Shown: positions 7,383 through 12,100 of the stretch, piece after piece
Layout of the letters: every line of letters begins with the position of its first letter
How positions within the stretch are numbered: position 1 is the first letter of the stretch
Origin: Prado023 sp049688395
Lineage (GTDB): Bacteria; Actinomycetota; Actinomycetes; S36-B12; CAIYMF01
Direction of reading: 5' to 3'
Assembly: GCA_049688395.1 (NCBI GenBank)
Contig: JBAVKQ010000158.1
Coordinates: 1-12,100 of the forward strand
DNA: 12,100 nucleotides
The notes under the pieces: generated by a model
The model's database searches: none
Told to the model about the DNA's origin: nothing
What the model saw: only the letters and a program-made list of their open reading frames with translations
Program-made: the position numbers and the translations under genes

Positions 7383-7388
7383 ACGGTA
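7383..7388 (-). promoter_or_regulatory. -10 box for leaderless msrB
   Basis: TACCGT on the minus strand at positions -12 to -7 relative to the A of the msrB ATG. It matches TANNNT and would place transcription start on the ATG itself. There is no ribosome site upstream and no clear -35. Confidence 0.5.
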
Positions 7389-7494
7389 GGGGCACCGCGC
7401 AGCACCCGCAGCCCGGGGCGCAACCGCTCGTGCGATGCGAGTCGGGCAGTGCTGGCAGGTCGTCACTGGCAGGGCGTCACCGGTGTGGGCGGAC

Positions 7495-7500
7495 TACCGT
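7495..7500 (+). promoter_or_regulatory. -10 box for leaderless polymerase-domain gene
   Basis: TACCGT at -13 to -8 relative to the ATG at 7508, leaving seven bases to the start codon. This is the same hexamer and nearly the same placement as in the divergent msrB promoter. No Shine-Dalgarno site is visible. Confidence 0.45.
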
Positions 7501-7507
7501 TCCACGG

Positions 7508-8593
7508 ATGGCCAGCAATGTGTTCGGGGCGCCGCTCGTCCGCGAGGTCGACGGGCACGAGATCCGCATCACCAACCCGGACAAGCCCTACTTCCCCGAG
7601 GCCCCGGGCGGGCCGATCACCAAGCTGGGGGTGATCGACTACTACACCGCCGTCGGCGCGGCGATGATGACCGCTCTGCGTGATCGGCCCACGACCCTGG
7701 AGCGCTGGCCCGGGGGAGTCGTGCCCGGCGCCCAGCTGAGCACCCGGGAGGGGTTCAAAGGGCAGGCCTTCTACCAGAAGCGCGTGCCCACCGGGGCCCC
7801 GCCGTGGGTGCGGACCGCACGGATCGTCTTCCCCTCGGGACGCACCGCCGACGAGGTGTGCCCGCATTCACCTGCCGCGATCGTCTGGGCGGCGCAGCTC
7901 GGAACCATCACGTTCCACCCCTGGCCGGTCCGGGCCGGCGACGTCGAGCATCCCGACGAGTTGCGCATCGACCTCGACCCGCAGCCGGGCACCACCTTCG
8001 CCGATGCGGTGGACGTCGCCGAGGAGCTCCATGCCCTGCTCGACGAGCTGGGTTGGGTTGGATTCCCGAAGACGACCGGGGGCGGAGGCGTCCACGTCTA
8101 CGTGCGCATCCAGGCGCGCTGGACCTTCACCGACGTGCGCCACGCCGCCATCGCGATCGGCCGCGAACTGGAGCGCCGGATGCCCGGGCGGGTGACGACC
8201 CGCTGGTGGAAGGAGGAGCGCGGCCAGAGCGTCTTCGTCGACTACAACCAGAACGCCCGCGATCGCACCATCAGATCCGCCTGGTCGCTGCGCACCGTGG
8301 CGCAGGCGGCGGTATCCACGCCGGTGACCTGGGCCGAGTTGGGCGACCTCGATCCGATGGACCTGACGCTGCGCACCGTGCCCGCCCGGCTGGCCGAGCA
8401 GGGCGATCCGCACGCCGCCATCGACGCCCTCGCCCATGACCTGACCCCGGTCCTGGCGTGGTACGAACGCGACCTGCGCGACGAGGGCCTGGCCGACATG
8501 CCCTATCCGCCGGACTACCCCAAGATGCCCGGCGAACCCAAGCGGGTCCAGCCGAGCAAGGACCGCGACCGCAGGTCGGACCCTGCGGGTTAG
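7508..8593 (+). CDS. Stand-alone LigD-type polymerase domain protein (primase-polymerase)
   Basis: A 361-residue protein made almost entirely of the archaeo-eukaryotic-primase-like polymerase domain found in bacterial LigD. This domain extends, fills or primes DNA ends with NTPs or dNTPs during end joining. The metal-binding residues are intact: the DxD pair Asp155/Asp157 in LRIDLDPQPG and a third aspartate, Asp245, in FVDYNQNARDRTIRSAW. NPDKPYFP (23-30), ERWPGGV (65-71), the glycine-rich TTGGGGVHVYV (189-199) and SAWSLR (258-263) are also family blocks. It lacks the nuclease and ligase domains of full LigD and so resembles mycobacterial PolD-type enzymes. The C-terminal 20 residues are charged and probably disordered. 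The ATG at 7508 is chosen because homology begins there. A LigC-type ligase gene lies about 1.3 kb downstream on the other strand. Its stop directly abuts that of the DUF2892 gene. Confidence 0.92.
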   Translation: MASNVFGAPLVREVDGHEIRITNPDKPYFPEAPGGPITKLGVIDYYTAVGAAMMTALRDRPTTLERWPGGVVPGAQLSTREGFKGQAFYQKRVPTGAPPWVRTARIVFPSGRTADEVCPHSPAAIVWAAQLGTITFHPWPVRAGDVEHPDELRIDLDPQPGTTFADAVDVAEELHALLDELGWVGFPKTTGGGGVHVYVRIQARWTFTDVRHAAIAIGRELERRMPGRVTTRWWKEERGQSVFVDYNQNARDRTIRSAWSLRTVAQAAVSTPVTWAELGDLDPMDLTLRTVPARLAEQGDPHAAIDALAHDLTPVLAWYERDLRDEGLADMPYPPDYPKMPGEPKRVQPSKDRDRRSDPAG

Positions 8594-8908
8594 TCAGTCC
8601 CGCTGGTCGGCGCTGGCCGAGTACCGGTCGGCCCTCAGGTCGAGCACTGCGTCGCCCTGCGCAGCGACCTCGCGGTAGCTGCGGGTATCCACCCCGAAGT
8701 GCGCGTAGATCGGGTCACGCCCCCGCGCAGCGGTGACCGCGAAGTAACCGCCCAGGAGGGCGAAGATGGCGCTGATCGCGCCCAGGCCGCCGGCCGAGAA
8801 GGTCGAGAACGCTGCCATCAGCAGCAGGCTCAGCGCGATCCCCGCTCGCACGAGGCGATCCTCGCGACCGATGTGCTCTTTCCCGTCGATGCCGGGGATG
8901 ATCCCCAT
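8594..8908 (-). CDS. DUF2892 (YgaP-type) two-helix membrane protein
   Basis: A 104-residue protein. After a short polar N-terminus with DRLVRAGIAL (17-26), two hydrophobic segments follow at about 20-36 and 40-61. Then comes GRDPIYAHFGVDT (63-75), which matches the DUF2892 pattern GxCPxYxxxGxxT, with aspartate in place of the usual cysteine. The C-terminal 30 residues are charged. The function of this inner-membrane family is unknown; in some proteins the domain is attached to a rhodanese. The ATG at 8908 is preferred because AGGGGG lies six bases upstream; a GTG at 8947 would add 13 residues but lacks a ribosome site. It converges on the polymerase gene with no bases between the two stop codons, and I see no operon partner. 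Confidence 0.75.
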   Translation of the reverse strand: MGIIPGIDGKEHIGREDRLVRAGIALSLLLMAAFSTFSAGGLGAISAIFALLGGYFAVTAARGRDPIYAHFGVDTRSYREVAAQGDAVLDLRADRYSASADQRD

Positions 8909-9064
8909 GTGGTGCCCCCTGCTGGTCGGTGTCCGGTTCATCTTCACGCCGACGACGTTCGCTGCGGCGCAGACTCGCCGGTGCTGCGTACGTTCACCTA
9001 GAGGATATCGGACAATCTGGGCAGGGAATGCCGCGGTGGGCGGAGGCGTCGCACGATCTGCGCA

Positions 9065-9105
9065 TGCCAGGGCCCGGGGCGCTGAACGCGCACCGGGCCC
9101 GGGCA
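9065..9105 (-). terminator. GC hairpin after the fasciclin gene
   Basis: A long inverted repeat: 9070-9082 pairs with 9088-9100 with one mismatch around a TGAAC loop. Four further pairs (9065-9068 with 9102-9105) follow after a second mismatch. It begins about 10 bases after the fasciclin stop. There is no T-run, as is common for actinobacterial terminators. Confidence 0.6.
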
Positions 9106-9115
9106 GCCGATCGGC

Positions 9116-9754
9116 TCAGAGGTTGCTGGGGACCAGCACCCGGCTGAGGCTGTGGATGACGCTCTTGCCGGCGTCGATGTCGGTGCGCACCAGGGTGGGG
9201 TTGCGGAAGTCCTTGGCGTTGTCCTTGACCATGATCCCGTACCACTTGGCCGTGAACTTGATGGTCTCGCCGCCGTTGAGAGTGGCGACCGGGGTGTTCA
9301 ACGGCACGTCAGCCTTCACGACCTTGCTGCCCAGCAGGTGGTAGCTGAGCACCTTGGTCAGAGCGTCGCCCGTGCCGACGGCGCCGACGATCGCCTTGAG
9401 CACCGCGGACTCGGTCCAGTACCACTTGCCCGTGAGGTCCTTGGCGAGCAACTGGAAGGCGCGGTCGTTGGGCGCGAACAGCGTGACGGCGGTCTTGCTG
9501 TCGGTCACGGCGGGGACGAAGGTCTCGTTGGCCACCACGGCGGCAGTCAGGATGTCGAAGTCGTACCAGTTGCGCTGATCCCAGCGGAACCGATCCAGCC
9601 CCTTCTTCTCGGTGGAGGTGAACCGGTCCACGGAGTTCACCACGTCCAGGATGGTCTTGTCGGCGGCCGGGGCGGCCTGGGCGGGGGCCGCGAGGGCCAG
9701 CGGTGCAGCCATGGCAGCAGCGGCAACGAGGCCGGTGATCGTCTTTCGGAACAT
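9116..9754 (-). CDS. Secreted fasciclin (FAS1) domain protein
   Basis: A 212-residue protein with a clear Sec signal peptide: MFRK, a hydrophobic Ala-rich core, and APAQA with likely cleavage near residue 27. No cysteine lipobox, LPxTG motif or C-terminal anchor is visible, so it is probably released or loosely wall-bound. The mature part is one FAS1 domain: FDILTAAV (66-73), the H1-like TLFAPNDRAF (91-100), VLSYHLLG (135-142) and the H2-like VIHSLSRVLVP (199-209). FAS1 domains mediate adhesion or ligand binding; relatives include mycobacterial MPT70/MPT83. The WDQRNWYDF stretch before the domain is unusual. The ATG at 9754 has AGGAGG five bases upstream, the strongest ribosome site in the window, suggesting high expression. 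It stands alone between a hairpin and the ligase gene. Confidence 0.9.
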   Translation of the reverse strand: MFRKTITGLVAAAAMAAPLALAAPAQAAPAADKTILDVVNSVDRFTSTEKKGLDRFRWDQRNWYDFDILTAAVVANETFVPAVTDSKTAVTLFAPNDRAFQLLAKDLTGKWYWTESAVLKAIVGAVGTGDALTKVLSYHLLGSKVVKADVPLNTPVATLNGGETIKFTAKWYGIMVKDNAKDFRNPTLVRTDIDAGKSVIHSLSRVLVPSNL

Positions 9755-9800
9755 GGGGTCCTCCTGAGGGTCGGGGCGGGTGGTCCCGCACCTGACCTAT

Positions 9801-9837
9801 CGCCTGAGAGGCGCCCTGCGGATGCACAAGATCCGCA
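9801..9837 (-). terminator. Two small hairpins between the ligase and fasciclin genes
   Basis: In the 97-base gap, 9817-9823 pairs with 9831-9837 (7 bp, 7-base loop) and 9801-9805 pairs with 9809-9813 (5 bp, GAG loop). They lie 3' of the ligase stop and could end its transcript. They also lie upstream of the fasciclin gene, so they could instead be regulatory. No T-run follows. Confidence 0.3.
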
Positions 9838-9851
9838 TAACTTTCCCGTCC

Positions 9852-10997
9852 TCAGCTCGACGCTGCCAATACGCTGGCGATGTCCACCGGTGCGGGGGTC
9901 ACCAACTGGTCGATCGTGCAGTCGTCGGGGGACTTGTCCGGGCGCCAGCGCACGAACGAGGCGAGGTGGCGGATCTGGCCGGACTCGGCCTGGTTGTAGG
10001 ACACCTCGGCGACCAGGTCCAGGGGCAACGGCGTCCATGGTCGGGCCCGCCCGCCGGACCACCTGCTCGGCCCACCGGGCGCACGACCCTGCGGATCCAG
10101 CCACGGGTGCTCGGGGGCCGCCGGGACCTTCGCGAACTGCGCGGCCAACCGGGCCCGTTCGGCCATCGGGAAGGACCCCATAGCCCCGACCATCTGCAGG
10201 ACCCCGACCTCGTCGTAGAGCCCGAGCAGCACCGAGCCGACGACCGGCTGACCGTCGGGTCCGGGCCTGGCGTACTCGCGCCAGCCGGCACAGACCACGT
10301 CGACGGTGTGCACCTGCTTGATCTTGGACAGCGTGCGCCGGCCGGGCGTGTAGCGCCCGTCCTGGCGCCTGGCGATCAGCCCATCGAGCCCCGCGCCCGG
10401 CAGTTCGGCCAACCAACGGGCCGCGACCTCGAGGTCCCGGGTCTGCGGGGTGAGGTGGATCGGAGGACCCTCGCCGGCCAGCACCTCGGCCAGCTCGGCG
10501 CGACGCTGCGCAGCGGGTGCCTCGCGCAGGTCGCGACCCGCGTGCGCGAGCAGGTCGAAGGCGACGAACGAGGTGGGGAAGTCCGCGGCCAGTTCGGCGA
10601 TCTTCCAGCCGCCGGCCTCCTTGCGCGGCCGCAGGCGCCCCTGCAGGGCATCGAAGGCCAAGCGGTTCGAGCGGATCACCACCAGCTCCCCGTCGAGGAC
10701 CACATCGCCGGCGCGCAGCGCGCGGATCGCGTCGATCATCTCCGGGAAGGCGTACGAGAGGTCCCAGGAGCCGGTGGCGGCAGCGTCGGCGGCGCGCATC
10801 CGGCCCTGGATCACCACGTCGTTGCCACGTCGGTAGATCAGCACGCGGAAGCCGTCCCATTTAGGCTCGAAGGACAGGCCGTCGGCGGCGAGGGGCAGGC
10901 CCGGGATCGGCTTGGCCAGCATCGGCTCGATCGGCGGGTCGAGGCTGAATCGCTCCGCGAGGGCAGGGGACTGGCTGGACTCGTCGGCTGGGGTCAC
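9852..10997 (-). CDS. ATP-dependent DNA ligase, LigC type
   Basis: A 381-residue nucleotidyltransferase-plus-OB-fold ligase that seals nicks with ATP. Motif I is EPKWDGFR (44-51) with the adenylated Lys46. Motif III is LDGELVV (101-107), IIIa is FVAFDLL (144-150), IV is LDGLIARR (204-211), and V is LSKIKQVHTVD (223-233). The C-terminal OB fold runs from about 235 to 350 and includes VAEVSYNQ. The size and the opening PPIEPMLAKP resemble mycobacterial LigC (about 360 residues) rather than LigB or multidomain LigD. It probably works in end joining or base-excision repair with the stand-alone polymerase nearby; that pairing is inference. The GTG at 10997 is chosen since homology starts soon after it and longer frames run into zapE. 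It lacks a well-placed ribosome site of its own but overlaps the stop of a three-codon upstream ORF. Divergent from zapE, 32 bases apart. Confidence 0.9.
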   Translation of the reverse strand: MTPADESSQSPALAERFSLDPPIEPMLAKPIPGLPLAADGLSFEPKWDGFRVLIYRRGNDVVIQGRMRAADAAATGSWDLSYAFPEMIDAIRALRAGDVVLDGELVVIRSNRLAFDALQGRLRPRKEAGGWKIAELAADFPTSFVAFDLLAHAGRDLREAPAAQRRAELAEVLAGEGPPIHLTPQTRDLEVAARWLAELPGAGLDGLIARRQDGRYTPGRRTLSKIKQVHTVDVVCAGWREYARPGPDGQPVVGSVLLGLYDEVGVLQMVGAMGSFPMAERARLAAQFAKVPAAPEHPWLDPQGRAPGGPSRWSGGRARPWTPLPLDLVAEVSYNQAESGQIRHLASFVRWRPDKSPDDCTIDQLVTPAPVDIASVLAASS

Positions 10998-11005
10998 CGG
11001 ACCAT
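10994..11005 (-). other. Three-codon upstream ORF overlapping the ligase start
   Basis: On the minus strand ATG GTC CGG TGA reads Met-Val-Arg-stop. AGAGG at 11011-11015 is five bases before its ATG. Its TGA overlaps the ligase GTG as GTGA, the usual arrangement for translational coupling. The sequence is certain; its function is a guess. Confidence 0.4.
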
Positions 11006-11029
11006 GATGGCCTCTGGCAGGCTTCGACC

Positions 11030-12046
11030 ATGCCCCGACTGGTCGACCGGATGCCGCACGTGGCACCTGAGCGCCTGATCGGCGAGCTGGTCCCCCCGCC
11101 CCGGTTCGCCGCCGAGTCCTTCGACACGTACCTGCCCGACCCTGCTGTGCCGACCCAGGCGGCGGCCGTCGCCGGGCTGCAGGCGTTCGCGGCCCAGCTG
11201 GCCGACCCGGTGCCCCGACCCGCCGGGAGGTTCCGGTGGCGTCGGCCGGCACCACCCGAGGGCCGCGCCGGCATCTATCTCGACGGTGGGTTCGGGGTGG
11301 GCAAGACCCACCTGCTCGCCTCGTTGTGGCATGTGGCACCGGAGCGCAAGGCGTTCGGCACCTTCGTGGAGTTCACGCACCTGGTCGGAGCGCTCGGGTT
11401 CAACACCACCGTCGAGGCGCTGGCCGACCACAGGCTGGTCTGCATCGACGAGTTCGAGCTCGACGATCCTGGCGACACGGTGCTCATGTCCACGCTGCTC
11501 AACCGGCTGGTCGAGCGCGGCGTCCGACTGGCGGCGACGTCCAACACGCTGCCCGACCGGCTGGGGGAGGGGCGGTTCGCCGCCGACGACTTCCTGCGCG
11601 AGATCCAGGGCCTGGCCGCGCACTTCGACGTCTACCGGATCGACGGCGACGACTACCGACACCGCGGGCTGCCCACCGCACCGGCACCCGGTGACGCTGC
11701 CCAGGTGCGGGCGTCGGCCGGCGACACGGGTTGGCTCGACGACTTCCAGACCCTGATGGGCCACCTCGCGCGGGTGCACCCGTCGCGCTACGGCGCCCTG
11801 CTCGACGGGGTCGCGCGGGTCCACCTGACCGAGGTGGAGCAGTTGACCGATCAGGCTGCCGCGCTGCGTCTGGTGGTCCTGGCCGACCGGCTCTACGACC
11901 GCAACATCCCCGTGGTCTCCTCGGGTCGGCCGATGGACGAGGTCTTCTCTGCCGAGATGCTGCGCGGGGGATACCGCAAGAAGTACTTCCGCGCGGTGTC
12001 GCGGTTGGTCGCCCTGGCCCGGGAGGGCGCCGGCCTGGCGCAGTGA
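11030..12046 (+). CDS. zapE: Cell division protein ZapE / AFG1-like ATPase
   Basis: A 338-residue P-loop ATPase of the AFG1/ZapE family. Walker A is GGFGVGKTH (86-94), Walker B is LVCIDEFELDD (136-146), a sensor-like block with the family pattern TSN..PDRL is ATSNTLPDRL (169-178), and the C-terminal KYFRAVSRL is at 318-326. In E. coli ZapE binds FtsZ and acts late in division; mitochondrial AFG1 relatives act in protein quality control. The actinobacterial role is not established. An N-terminal Pro/Ala-rich segment (35-78) separates the start from the ATPase core. The ATG at 11030 has only a partial site (AGG eight bases upstream); ATG 11051 is an alternative. It is divergent from the ligase gene, and no partner is visible before the window ends. 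Confidence 0.9.
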   Translation: MPRLVDRMPHVAPERLIGELVPPPRFAAESFDTYLPDPAVPTQAAAVAGLQAFAAQLADPVPRPAGRFRWRRPAPPEGRAGIYLDGGFGVGKTHLLASLWHVAPERKAFGTFVEFTHLVGALGFNTTVEALADHRLVCIDEFELDDPGDTVLMSTLLNRLVERGVRLAATSNTLPDRLGEGRFAADDFLREIQGLAAHFDVYRIDGDDYRHRGLPTAPAPGDAAQVRASAGDTGWLDDFQTLMGHLARVHPSRYGALLDGVARVHLTEVEQLTDQAAALRLVVLADRLYDRNIPVVSSGRPMDEVFSAEMLRGGYRKKYFRAVSRLVALAREGAGLAQ

Positions 12047-12052
12047 GCGCCG

Positions 12053-12090
12053 CCCACGCCCCGCCCTCGCCCCACGCCCCGCCCTCGCCC
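12053..12090. repeat. 18-bp tandem repeat at the window edge
   Basis: The unit ACGCCCCGCCCTCGCCCC is present at 12056-12073 and again at 12074-12090 with its last base changed; the match extends three bases to the left. It starts seven bases after the zapE stop. The period of 18 could encode a six-residue repeat in a gene entering from the right on the minus strand, which the window cannot show. Confidence 0.7.
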
Positions 12091-12100
12091 TGCGCCGCCC

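Noticed and set aside
9780..11078. 432-codon open frame on the plus strand opposite the ligase
   Set aside because: The ligase strand carries all nucleotidyltransferase motifs; this frame has none.
10998..11339. 114-codon upstream extension of the ligase gene
   Set aside because: It runs antisense into zapE and encodes only Arg/Pro/Gly-rich sequence; homology begins after the GTG at 10997.
12053..12090. CRISPR-like repeat
   Set aside because: The copies are directly adjacent without spacers and the unit is too short; it is a simple tandem repeat.

Overview
The window is about 12 kb of very GC-rich, densely coding chromosome. It suggests an actinobacterium. The reasons are strong G/C bias at third positions, frequent GTG starts, several genes with little or no leader, a coproporphyrin-type haem cluster with the actinobacterial HemQ active site, and stand-alone end-joining polymerase and ligase genes. 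I see no tRNA, rRNA, CRISPR array, insertion sequence, phage gene or broken gene. All ten protein genes look intact and complete, and no island-like change in composition was apparent by eye.

Layout. (1) 13-3209, minus strand: a two-gene unit transcribed leftwards. An extended SDR of the fatty-acyl-reductase/thioester-reductase type comes first. 35 bases later comes a 689-residue protein whose C-terminal half matches the cyanobacterial long-chain acyl-ACP reductase (AAR), including its catalytic cysteine. Its N-terminal half of about 310 residues is unfamiliar to me. (2) 3378-6838, plus strand: hemE, hemY/cgoX and hemQ/chdC, consecutive steps of the coproporphyrin-dependent haem route; the last two overlap by 8 bases. 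(3) 6882-7376, minus: msrB, convergent with hemQ and divergent from the next gene. (4) 7508-8593, plus: a stand-alone LigD-type polymerase (primase-polymerase) domain protein. (5) 8594-8908, minus: a small two-helix DUF2892 membrane protein whose stop codon abuts that of the polymerase. (6) 9116-9754, minus: a secreted single-FAS1-domain (fasciclin) protein with a GC hairpin just after its stop. (7) 9852-10997, minus: a LigC-type ATP-dependent DNA ligase. (8) 11030-12046, plus: a ZapE/AFG1-family ATPase, divergent from the ligase. The window ends in an 18-bp tandem repeat.

How they work together. The three haem genes form one pathway segment: uroporphyrinogen decarboxylation, oxidation of coproporphyrinogen to coproporphyrin, and decarboxylation of coprohaem to haem. 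The polymerase-domain protein and the ligase are the two nucleic-acid halves of an end-joining or gap-repair system; here they are separate genes about 1.3 kb apart on opposite strands, with no Ku in the window. The most unusual unit is the AAR-like fusion with its SDR. It may make or process long-chain aldehydes or alcohols outside the cyanobacterial AAR/ADO alkane pathway, but the reaction is inferred, not shown.

Smaller signals include two divergent genes with TACCGT boxes placed for leaderless or near-leaderless transcription, a three-codon upstream ORF that runs into the ligase start, a triple TGATCA-containing repeat over the 3' end of msrB, and a perfect palindrome in the leader of the SDR/AAR operon.
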